Part shown: in pieces, positions 10,682 through 21,700 of the stretch
Position numbering within the stretch: position 1 is the first letter of the stretch
Layout: every line of letters begins with the position of its first letter
From: Notolepis coatsorum
Taxonomy: Eukaryota > Chordata > Actinopteri > Aulopiformes > Paralepididae
Length of the DNA stretch: 64,000 bases
Assembly (NCBI GenBank): GCA_963971535.1
Contig: OZ020585.1
Span: 30,094,568 to 30,158,567, forward strand
Reading direction: 5' to 3'
Notes under the pieces: model-generated
What the model was told of the DNA's origin: nothing
Databases searched by the model: none
Seen by the model: the letters and a program-made list of their open reading frames with translations, nothing else
Program-made: the position numbers and the translations under genes

Positions 10682-10919
10682 TTGACAATTATGTATTAAT
10701 ATTGATGTACATCTTAATGTGTCAACAATTTACACCTTACAAAACAAAAATGCAAAGCACATTTTTAAGTGAACTCATACTTGCATCTTTATTTCTATTT
10801 AATATTTGTATTTTACATTACATTTGTTTCAGCTTTGTTGTGTTTTTCTATGTTTGATGTGTTCTGTTTATACTGTCTGTGGATGTTGACAGTTAGAAAT
10901 AAAGATTTATTTATAATAA

Positions 10920-11092
10920 AAAAAAATACCAGGGCGGAGTGACTGTGCAGCTCGATAGACCACTGCACTTCCGCGTAACAAGTATTTTTTCTGGTCTGCA
11001 TCCCCTTAACAATTGTTTGTATTGAGCCGCTGTACTGTATTGTACCCATTCTGCAATCTGTTAATAACGTTTTCAATCAATCAATTACATTG
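10920..11092 (+). repeat. LINE 3' tail fragment ending in (CAAT)n
   Basis: The stretch CATCCCCTTAACAATTG, then CCCATTCTGCAATCTG, TTAATAA and TCAATCAATCAA is the same 3' end seen at 12760-12870 and, on the opposite strand, at 16453-16530 and 22198-22262. No coding part is attached here. Confidence 0.65.
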
Positions 11093-11654
11093 AGCTCATG
11101 GAAGAGGGGGGGGCAATGAATGTGGATGAGAGCCTTGACGTAAGTGGTTGTAGCTATGGCTGTGAGGGTGCTGGATACATGATCCAATAGTATCCCTTTC
11201 TCTGCCGAGCTATAGTCAGTTTTTCAGCACCTACACCCCATACGCAGATTGCCAGATTCTCATCCACATTGAGTCATTTTCTTCCCCCCGCTCTCCCTCC
11301 CTTTCTGTTAAGAACTGTGAGAGAGGTGGTGGGGCCAGACCGTGTTTGATTTTATATATCAGGCTGGCATCTCTGAGTTTCAGCATGTTTTCCCAGCTTA
11401 TAGCAGGGCATGTTTTCTGAGGATGGTACAGTGGTGGTGGCGAAAGGGTTTCTTGTCCAACACCTTCAGGGCCTGTTTATGAACTGAGTGAATTGGTGTC
11501 AATGTGGTTCTGCATGCAGGTCTGAGACCATGGTTATACAGAAAAATAATGGTTTAAAATCGTAGATCTAAAGTGCCCAAGGGTTACCAAGCTCTTGATT
11601 TTGAAGGTTGTATAGAGTTCTAAGTGGTCAGAGCAAAGAAACTGAGATATAAGA

Positions 11655-12839
11655 TGATCACCTTCAAAACCGCTCTCAAAGAGCACCTACGGGAGGCTGC
11701 AATTCGAAACTGGCCCTGGTAAATGTCCGAACCCCCCAACCCCCTCCAATGTACAGTTTCTTCCCCCTCAAATGTATTCTCTTTTAGAAACTGTCTCTTT
11801 TTTTTTATCCACTTTTTCTCCCATTTTATATATTTTCTCCCATCCCAATTTCATATCATCCAATTCAACCCTCCCCTGTCACGAACGCTGTTTCTTGCCT
11901 CCCACAAGCCGGCTGCAATGTGGACTAAGTCATACATAGCACAAGTCCCCTCCGTTACTTGAGGTAACAGCAGTCGCATCTTTTCACCTGCGCAGCTCGA
12001 TCACTCAGTGGCGAGGAGTAACGCGTGGGAGGCTCACGCTGCCCCCGACACTTCCTGATTCTACTGCGCAGGCGCACCAACCGACCTGTAGGAGTCGCTG
12101 TCCACAACGCCCGATCCCCACCCATCAGTTTCCCACCCCCTAATACGGCCAATGTGTATTAGTATGAACGACCAGCTAAACTGAAAGCAATGTGGAGCGC
12201 TGGGCTCGAACAGCATTCGTGGCGAGCGCCTTGCCCACTACGCCACGTAGCCGCCCCTTAGAAACTGTCTCTTAAACAGTACTGTATATTTGTATATCTT
12301 GTATGTCATAAATGTCTGGATGTAACAGTACTGTATATCTGTATGTTGTGACTGTATGTCATAAATGTCATTATGAATGAAAATGGGGGATCCTGCAATT
12401 CGAAACTGGCCCCTACAAATGTCCTAACCCAGTTGTACAGTAAAGACCAAGTATGGCTTTGTCTGTATTCCAATGTACAGTGTACAGTGTGTGTGTCCCC
12501 CGGCCCCTACCCAACCCCCCCCCATCCCCCCCCCACACCTCCAATGTACAGCCCCACCCACCCCACCTACCCAACCTCCTCCAATGTACAGTTTCTATGT
12601 CAAATGTATATACACTCTTTTTCTGGACACTTTTTGTATCACAAATTACTGTATTTGCAAATCTGGTATGTCATAAATGTATAGATGTCTGTATGTCGTG
12701 TGTGTCATATGATGAATTGAAAATGGGGGACCCTGATGTAAACAAGACGGAAGTCTTTCTCTGGTCTGCATCCCCTTAACAATTGTATGTATTGAGCTGT
12801 ACTGTAACTGTACCCATTCTGCAATCTGTTAATAAACTT

Positions 12840-12870
<31 letters not shown>
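11655..12870 (+). mobile_element. LINE 3' end, split by a SINE
   Basis: Bases 11663-11720 encode the reverse-transcriptase C-terminus TFKTALKEHLREAAIRNWP and a stop. The 3' untranslated part follows, with repeated phrases (CCTCCAATGTACAGTTTCT at about 11745 and 12580), and ends at 12842-12870 in a (CAAT)n tail. It is interrupted at 11800-12257 by a SINE. A copy of the same family lies at 16453-17300 on the minus strand and keeps more of the coding end. Confidence 0.7.
11800..12257 (-). mobile_element. tRNA-derived SINE (family A) with 16-bp TSD
   Basis: Read on the minus strand it starts GGGGCGGCTACGTGGCGTAG, with the A-box-like TGGCGTAGTGG, continues through a GC-rich body and ends in an A-rich tail (poly-T on plus). 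It is flanked by the exact 16-bp duplication TTAGAAACTGTCTCTT (11784-11799 and 12258-12273), proving insertion by a LINE-type mechanism. The B-box half of the tRNA head is partly deleted in this copy. Confidence 0.9.
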
Positions 12871-12899
12871 CGTGATTTCAGAATACCGTAAGTGTTACG

Positions 12900-13100
12900 A
12901 GAAACAACCCGCCCACGGCTACGGAAAGTATAGACGCCCCACAACTGCAGGTACGCCCAGGGTACGCCCTCTGGGTACGCCCAGAGCCCTTTAATTAAAG
13001 GGCTCTGGGTACGCCCTACTCCACAACCCATAAAACGCGGAAGAGGAGGAAGCGGAAGTCCTTCTTCCTGACGCGGATTGGTTGGTGGTCTCGGCATTTG
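12900..13100 (+). promoter_or_regulatory. numa1: Putative numa1 promoter
   Basis: GC-richer than its surroundings, with an inverted CCAAT box (GGATTGGTTGG near 13076; NF-Y type), a weak ATAAAA near 13031 and GGAAG/GGAAGT motifs (13042-13062) of ETS type. A perfect 30-bp palindrome sits at 12980-13009. The position directly before the inferred noncoding first exon supports a promoter role. The start site cannot be placed from sequence. Confidence 0.5.
12980..13009. repeat. Perfect 30-bp palindrome in the promoter region
   Basis: The left arm CCCAGAGCCCTTTAA is followed directly by its exact reverse complement TTAAAGGGCTCTGGG, with no spacer. It is bordered on both sides by GTACG/GTACGCCC wording that also occurs just upstream (12953-12980). 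Confidence 0.95.
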
Positions 13101-13218
13101 AATCTCGCTCTAGTCTACACACCTGGACCCTCGGTAACGTTCAACGAACTGCTACTAAAACGAGATAAATACACCGTTCAGACTGACACATCGACTGGCT
13201 TATTCACTGAACTTGTCG
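13100..13218 (+). other. numa1: numa1 exon 1, noncoding (5' end approximate)
   Basis: A consensus donor, TTGTCG|GTAAGT, ends this exon at 13218. No ATG reading frame joins to the coding exons, so it is 5' UTR. It is the only strong donor between the promoter-like region and the first coding exon at 15653. Its 5' limit is a guess. Confidence 0.5.
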
Positions 13219-15652
13219 GTAAGTAAACGTTTTACCTCACGGCAACGTTACATTAGCTAGTGTAATTATTGTATTTGATTTCAAACCTTTATTTCAACTC
13301 GTAAGACTCGTTATTCAGCCAAATTCAAAACGTTACATATAGGCACAATAAATAAGAATAACAAATTAATTAAAATATGCTATGTCACCGACGCAGGCAG
13401 CGCGGCTCTGCAGATGCTCCTCATTGCGGCGTTCGGGGCGAGAGCAGCCATACGTTCTTCGCTGTTTACACGTTTATAGAAAAATATTTAAAATGTTTAT
13501 TAGCAACGCCGAGTTTTCAAACCATTGCGTTTCTCTGTCCAATACCCTCGTGCAACTGTGAGTACCTTGACATTTATCTGCGATACTTCATAGTTCTATA
13601 TAACGAACGTTTCGCGTCGGACCAGTTGTTCAGAGTTAAAACAGGGTGGTGTCCTCTATGGGGGAGCAAGGGACTGTGGAGTCACTCGGCCAAACCTTGT
13701 TGTCTGCACCAGTCACGAAAGGGGCTACTACTATCCCAGAGTCCATTCCCATCCCTTCAATAATTATTTCCAGTTATTACATGGCGTTTTCACATTCGCC
13801 GAAATGCTTGCTTGTGATTGGTCAATAGCCCCCCACAGCGGTGAATTATTTTTCGATAACCACCGGTGATTGTTTTTCGCAGCTGGAGTAATCAAGCCCC
13901 ACTGACACACACTGTTTCAGTGCAGCCAATCAGACACACCTGCCGGGCTGCCCGCGATAATAATAATCACTTTATTTGGGCTGACGGAGCCACAGAACAA
14001 CTGCGATTTGTCAAATGAATTAGGTATATTGTTAGTAAGTTAGCCATGTAATAAGCGGGATAATTTATAGCTATACTCGGTCATTGTCGCAAAATAATTG
14101 ACCGACGGAGTTTAAAATACCGAGCCTCGGCGAGGTGTTTTAAACGTCAGTCAAGGTCAATTATTTTATATAGTGACTCGTAGCTATACATTATCCCTTA
14201 CATAAAGTCACAGGCAGAACAACGCAGTCATCCATCCCATCTCCACCCGCCAGATTACCACAAGTCCTATGGCAAATTCTCTTTCAAATTCAAAGGAACA
14301 TTTTCTTATTGTAGTCAAGTTCCTGATTGAAGACATAAACGGAGACTTTCTTAAACGCATTTTAAAGTGAAGATTTTCCAAAATATCCGTTCAGTGGATC
14401 CGTGCAGCCACTGTAAACGCATAGTCTAGATAAACGATGACGCCACAGCTCACTACGCATGCTCAGACTGTTCCATCCATGGCAATACAATAGGCGCCCG
14501 TAGCCTTGAAGCGCACAGAGGCAATAAGATGGACAGCGCCTGGTGCTGAAATGTCATTCAAATTCAACTAGATTCAAACTATCCTTACTTATATATGCGA
14601 CGGCACGTGAACAGTACAATGCAATTAATGAATGTCTTGTTGTAATTAGTATATATATAGTTTGTGATAAGGACTCGCCATATTTAGTTTCAGAATCCGT
14701 TGAATACATTGACATTGTATCTCTCCGTCGCCCAGTGCGCAGAAGTAAAGCATTAAATCGTGACATATCTAGATTGGTTGTTTCCTCTGGACTGCATCTA
14801 ATCCACCGCTATATCTATCTTATTTATTATCTACTGTATGTATGTCAATATAGCCAATGGAAATGCTAGGAGTGGTGAAGTGGGCTGGGTGAACCAATCA
14901 TTTCTCTGTCGTCCTGACCGCTCGTACCACCATGGTATTAGGGATATTGCTTATCGCCACCTGCTGGCCCGCATGCTTGTTGGAGCAATTCATATGCGTT
15001 TATGTGTTTGTGTCTGGATGGGGATTTTTTTTTATACACTGTGGTGTGGACGGGGATTTTATTTTAAATGGAGCCTGAGAATATCCGTTTGGCAAAAGAT
15101 CCATGTACGTGAGGACATGGCCTGAGTCCAAGGGTTTCAGCGTGAAAGCTGAAGCATGACGACGATAAAATTACATCTCTATAATCAAGAACGGATACAA
15201 ATATTGACTAAACTCTTTTCTGACAGAATTGAGGGAATCTTGAGCTCATAGAAACGAAAGCTTGTTTTTTGTTTAATGTATTTTCTCTCATAGGCCCATT
15301 TGGGTCTCTTGCTTTGGCACTTACAGTATTTTAAACGTGTTGAATAAATAAAAACTAAAATAATAGGGTAGTCAATTTGTAATTTTAAATATATAAAATG
15401 TTTTTGTATTTGCCATTTTTTGCAGGCCTACCGGGAGATATTCAGATACCCTGAATAAGTTGACTATAATGCTATACAGACATTCTGGCAATATGTTGTA
15501 TAAAAGTTGGGACATACTCGGCACTCACTCAATAATCAGTTTATTTCAGTGGGTTGAATTTATGTACTGTGATGTTGGAAGCTAGATGCACACCAAGAGG
15601 TTTTGAATATGTTTTCTTAAAGGCATTTTTTGTGGACAGTTTTAGGTTGCAG
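13219..15652 (+). other. numa1 intron 1
   Basis: A 2.4-kb intron. It contains a foldback element at 14055-14199 and otherwise unrecognised sequence. Bases 14220-15520 show no feature I can support; a 108-codon open stretch at 14543-14869 has no domain and is ignored. Confidence 0.5.
14055..14199. repeat. Foldback (hairpin) repeat in intron 1
   Basis: The left arm GGGATAATTTATAGCTATAC, then ...AATAATTGACCGACG...TTTAAAATACCGAGCC meets its imperfect reverse complement around the centre at about 14131 (CCGAGCCTCGGCGAGG), ending GTAGCTATACATTATCC. The whole 145-bp unit can fold as one long stem, typical of foldback MITEs. Confidence 0.8.
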
Positions 15653-15704
15653 ACCCCCAGAAAAAATGACTGGTAACCGAGCAGTGAAGGCTTTGCTGAC
15701 CTGG
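15653..15704 (+). CDS. numa1: numa1 exon 2 (start codon 15666)
   Basis: Acceptor TTGCAG|ACC at 15653 and donor CTGG|GTAAGT after 15704. It has 13 nt of 5' UTR then ATG and the peptide MTGNRAVKALLTW. The context AAAAAATGA has an A at -3. Length and wording match the NuMA N-terminus (RGAALLSW type). Confidence 0.85.
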
Positions 15705-18700
15705 GTAAGTGTGTTCTGCCCCCGGACATGGTGACATCAACTTGGTTTATTTTCAACATCCATAATGTTGAACTAACTTAACTTTTAACTGAATCAACAG
15801 ATTAACAGCACGCAACCGGACGAGCCAGATCAGGGAATCAGCGACTTGAAAGATGGCATGTTGCTGCTGAAGGTGGTGCATAAACTGTGAGTCAATGTGA
15901 TATTTGTAACTGGTTAAACTACTTTTTTTTTTTTTTATTATCTTTCCCACCTCCTTTTTCCTCAGATTTTCTCCCATCCCAATGTTAGTAGTTATGCCAA
16001 TTCCCAATCCCCTTCCTGGTCGCTGCGCACTTACCCCCCACAGTCGGTCTGGGAGAGTGGAGGCTATCACGTGCTTCCTCCAACACACGTCTAGCCAATC
16101 AACCGCTTCTTTTCACCTGGCAGCGCGGACTCTCTCTGAGCGGGTGTAACGTGTGGAAGGATCACACTACCCCCTTAGATCCTATCCGCGCTGAGCAGGC
16201 GCCCCGACCGAACTGTAGGATTCGCTGTTTACAACGACCCGGACCCACCCCGCCAGCTTTCCCACCCTCTAATACAGCCAATTGTATTAGTGTGAACGGC
16301 CAGCCAAGCTGGTGACAACGCCGGAGCTGTGAGCTGGATTCGATCAGGTGAATCCAGCGTCTCCGGCGTTTGGTGACGAACGCAATCTCCGCTACGCCAC
16401 CTGACCGCTGGTTAAACTACATTTTAAACATTGCTCCTCTTGGAGAGCAGTCCAGAGATTGATTGATTGAAAAATGTATTAACAGATTGCAGAATGGGTA
16501 ATACAGTACAGCTCAATACACACTTGTTAAGGGATACAGACCGGAGAAAGACTTTCGTCTTGTTTACATCAGGGTCCCCCATTTTCACTTCATAATGTCA
16601 TTTATGACATACACAATATACAGATATATATCATGACATACAAGATATACAGTATTTTTTTACAGAGATCCTAACAGAAACTATATACAGGGGGAGGGTG
16701 AGTCAGGCGTTTGTTTGGACATTTACACAGGCCAGTTTCGAATAGCAGCCTCCTGTAGGTGCTCTTTGAGGGCGGTTTTGAAGGTGGGTAGTGATTCACA
16801 TTATTTTACAGCTGTGGGTAGGGTGTTCCACATTGTTGTGGCATAATTGCTAAACGTGTTTAGTCCCGGTTTGTGCCGAATCTGGGTTGAACATGATTTG
16901 TGGAACTCCCTCTGGTGTGGTCGTGGAATTCGCTGACCTTTTGGAAAGTATTTCGACATGTACATGGGTATCTTATAGTGGTGTAGTGCATCTTGTAGAC
17001 GAGGCCCATTGCAAGCTGCTGTACTCTGTCGTCTACTCTAAGCCATCCTAGGATGTCAGTGGGCAGGGGTGAGGTGGGTTTTAGGAGTACGGTCAAGCAG
17101 TAGTCTGACCAGTCAGTTTTGTGATGTTTGTAGCCTTGTTTTTAGTGCCTTTTTAGGTGCTTTGGTACCATGAGGTGCAAGCATAGTCGTAGTACCCTTG
17201 AATGAGTGCTCCTGCCAGAGTCTTCAGGGTATTCTTGTTTACCAGAGGAGATCCGGTACAAGAATCTTGTTCGTTGGTTGACTTTTTTTTATTACATTGG
17301 TTGCCATTTTGTCACAGGAAAGATTTGCCTTTTAGATGTAAGTGTTATCACATGGCCTAAATAGGGCCTTGCCTGTGACTGGCAATGTTAGGGTTAAGAT
17401 AAGGGACGTAAGCTTAGGGATAATATAAGTGACTTGTAAGGTTAGGGTTCAGATAAGGGACTGGTAAGGTTAAGATACGGGTTGAAGGTTACAGCTAAGG
17501 TACCTCTGGGTGATTTGATTGATGCACATCCAACACCCTTCCACAAATGCAGGATACAAAATTGACGCATTAAAGAAGAATATTATCCACACACTGTATC
17601 ATGCTCCCATAGCCACTCCGAAGGCAGAGGCCATTCTAGCTGACCCTCTATGCAGAGTTTCGACTCTTGCCTTCAGGACGGAGGTATACCTCCCATAGGA
17701 GGGACAATCAAATGGGTATTTGATCATTTGTTCAGTCAGTTGTTGGATTTTTAAATACAATTTCAAAATAAGCTTAGGCTTAGCTGCTACTGTATAGTCA
17801 CAACAAATACTGTTCTTATTCTACAGCTGATTAGTTTTATGGTGATCTATTGAATTTTTTAATGTATTTATGTCTTTATTGTATATTTGCCATGTGTACT
17901 GGTTGTGCTGTGTACTAATACTGTTGCAAACCAAATTGCCCCTTGGGGATAATAAAGACTGTCCATATCGCACAGCCCTGCTATTGGATAATCTTCTATC
18001 TTGACATGGGGCATTTCGTATCTCAATAACGATATATATCACTATATAGTAAATTCAATAAAACATTTGTCTGTACAAAATAACTGAACGCACATGCACA
18101 GAAAACATATTTCACCTCGGCATCTCTTTCTACCGTAGCTTTCACTTATCTTGTGCAAAAAAATTTGATAATTTTCACATATTTGATTTCAGAGTAAGTG
18201 ATTAATTAGCATTGTGTTTAGAGTGTAGATGTGATCAATATTCGTGCGTCAGAAATCCACTGTCAATGTGATCTAATCCTGGTTTTCCACAGGAAAGAAG
18301 AAGCCCCGCCTTCCTCCACCGCCCAGCCCATTCAAGACCGGTTTGAGTTCATTGCTGACTTCTTGCAAAGTGAGTTTTCCTATTTCTCCCTAGCTCAGGC
18401 CATTGTTGGATAACTAAGTGAATGAGACAGGTTTTGGCTTTTAAGAACTAAGAGTATTCTTTCTTCAAAATGAGAGATTCATATACTGGAAAGGGATTTC
18501 TTAATTCCTTTGTATTGTCTAAATTGTTGTCTTCCTGTTGCATGTTAAGAGGACTGCAGGTTCAGTCCCGGTAACGCAGCGGCATTGTCATGGGAACAGG
18601 TCAGCAGAGGCGATACAATAGAAATATGCAAGGTAGGTGTCTGCTTTGTTCATCCTCTGGACCATCTGGAAATGTTCCAAAATATGAATATCTATTTTAA

Positions 18701-21700
18701 GAAAGTAACCGTTACTTCAAACCCTTCTCTCAGTGTGTCAGGATATAGGGATGTGAGGGGGGGGGGGGGGGGGGGAAATATACATGTTGAGGATTTCTTT
18801 TCAATAATGATGGAAGGCACGTTCAAAAATCCAATTTGACTGCAGGATGATGGGAAGTGTCATCATTAATTCAAAACTTGACAACTTAACAAAATGTAGC
18901 ATCACAGTATCATATATTGTATTGGTGCTGTCAGGCGATTAAAAAAATTTATTACAGGATTTGTAATTAATCACATAACCATTTTAGGCCTGATATTCTA
19001 TAATCATATTTCAAATGGCATGTGTCCGGATGGCACAATTCGGTACTGTATCTACAAAACCTTCTGTTTAATCATCTTCCCTTTATTCATTTGCTTAGAT
19101 TTTTCAGGTCTAGTCAATTTGTGCATGGTGTTATTCAGTCAAAGATGTATAAAAAGAAAATTGAATTGATATTCTCATTTGGTTCGTTACAATTGACTCA
19201 AGCCTAGTAACGGACACAGTATTTCTGACACTGGGAATACATTCCCTGAGATCCATAGATGTCCCTAGAATCAGATACCAAGAACATGCAAATGGACCAT
19301 ATTAAAAAAAAAGGTCTAATGTGTATTCCACATTCTTATGGAATTAATGAGATTAATAAAAAAAAAAAAAAAAAATTAAATAAATGAGAGTTCATTTTCA
19401 TAACGTGATAATTTGCTGTGTAATTAATCTAATTAACGCAATAAACGGACAGCCCTAATTTTTATCATTAATTTATATAACAAAATGTATCACAGTATCA
19501 TAATTATTTCATCTCCCACATAGATGATAATGGATGAATATGGGTATATTTCTGACATGGAGGTTTTGTTTTTTGTTCCCCCTCCAGGTGATTCTGTTGC
19601 TGTTGTATCATGACCTCATGAGAAGTTACCATTTCACAACCTTCCTCCTTAAAGTGAAGTTGAGGGGGGTTTCCTGGCCTAGTACACGTTGGTCTAACTC
19701 TATTACATGTTTTGTTTGATGCGATGTCATGGCTGATATTTTAAACATATTTTCAGAAGGAGCTTGCGACCCTTGCCAGCCGCTTTGTGTTGGAGAGGGA
19801 TGGTTGTGTTTCCCTGAATGGTGACCTGGAGAGCTACCTGAGGAATGAATGTAAGTCCCACATCACACTCCTACTGGACCTAATTGGATCGTTAAGGTCT
19901 TAGTTGATTAGTCCAGTAATTGGTCCTTACGGTCTTAGTGAATTAGTCCAGTAGTTGGTCATTAAGGTCCTAGTTGATAAGACCTTAATGACCAACTACT
20001 GGACTAAAGTGTATCCCCCTGTAGAGAATCCTATTACAGCGTGTATTCCTTTGTCTCTCAGCTTCTCCTTCTCATTCCATTCTGTCGATGTGCTCCACGT
20101 TAAGCCCCTCTGGCTCCGATCTGGCGTCTCCGGTGTTCCACCGCTCCAGAAGTGTCCAGTTTGTGGATCTGCACACAGTGGCCTCCTCCTCCGTCAGGTA
20201 ACGCCACACACTACACACCACCCCCTCCGTCGGATAATGCCACATACTACACACCACCCCCTCCGTCACACCACCCCCTCCGTCGGGTAACGCCACACAC
20301 TACACACCACCCCCTCCGTCGGATAATGCCACATACTACACACCACCCCCTCTGTCAGCTAACGCCACACACTACACACCACCCCCTCCGTCAGGTAACG
20401 CCACACACTACACACCACCCCCTCCGTCACACCACCCCCTCCGTCAGGTAACGCCACACACTACACACCACCCCCTCCATCGGCTAACGCCACACACTAC
20501 ACGCCACCTAAGGGACACTGTCGGGAAACCACTTGAACTGACGTGTGTTTGGTTAACTGTTTTAATTAGTTACTTTTACTGTGATGACATGAATCTGAGA
20601 CACTGGGAAGAGGATTGTGAAATGAATAGAAAGGATAACTGCCCTCCAACTTCAAACAATAGATCGTATTATATACGTATCACACTCCATACATTTAGTA
20701 CTAGACAGTAGACTATACGTGTCACTCCATACATGTAGTACAATAGACGGTAGCTAGGCCACGCTTTAAAAGATAGGAGTGCGTCACCTTGTTTGTAGAG
20801 CTATATCTATATTCTATATTATAGCTATGGATGCATACTATGGTCGTTTGACAGTAACTATCTTCTGTCCAAGATGCAAAAATTTATTAATTTTTTTATG
20901 ATTACGTTCACGCGTTATCCCGTGGTGAATATAAGTATCGTTTTGGAATGATCCAGGCTAATTCCTGGGAGGCTGAGATAAAGGGCGCGTCGTGAATTCT
21001 ACTAAAAGCATTGGCGTTGGACACGCTACTATGTATATAATGGGTATTATGTTTCATCATGAATGCATGAAGGGGGGGGGCGTCGTTTCTAATGCTTTGA
21101 TTGCCAGTAACGGCATTCGTTGTGAACACTACACAAGCTGATCAGCTGGATTGAAATGAAAACATTGCAGGATCAAGCTGGAATTGACGTCACAGATGTT
21201 CCTTACCTTAGATCGGGCTTATTCCAAAAAGAATATTCCAATTGTTTGATCGTCATCTGGTCCACGACATAATCCAGCACAACACATGCATCGGGGGCAT
21301 TTGACGCGCTTCACATTCAGTCTTAAAATAATTAAATAAAATTGGCTTAGTGCAGAATAATTCAAGACTATAAACTATTTAGTCTAGTTTTACAAATAAT
21401 TTGTTAAGAAATCCCGATTCTGAAAATCACACTCGGCCCGATCTCCGATCACGTGATCGGATTGGGACATCCCTACTCTCCATACATTTATTACCATATA
21501 TATCAGACCGTAGACTATATGCGAGAGGATGGGATGGGCCAGGACGATCAGACCATGACAGTGACTGACCTTTGACCTCTCCTGCGCAGCTCTCCTCTTC
21601 AGGATGTTATGAACACTCCTCATTTCCGGATGAGGAGGATGAAGAGGCAGATGATCCAAGACGCAGAGGCCCATGATAGCATGGAGAAAGAGTTGAACAG

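Noticed and set aside
14543..14869. 108-codon open frame in intron 1
   Set aside because: No recognisable domain, AT-rich, and it overlaps another open frame on the opposite strand.
20152..20451. His/Pro-rich repeat protein
   Set aside because: Produced by the period of the intron 8 minisatellite; it is not in the numa1 frame.
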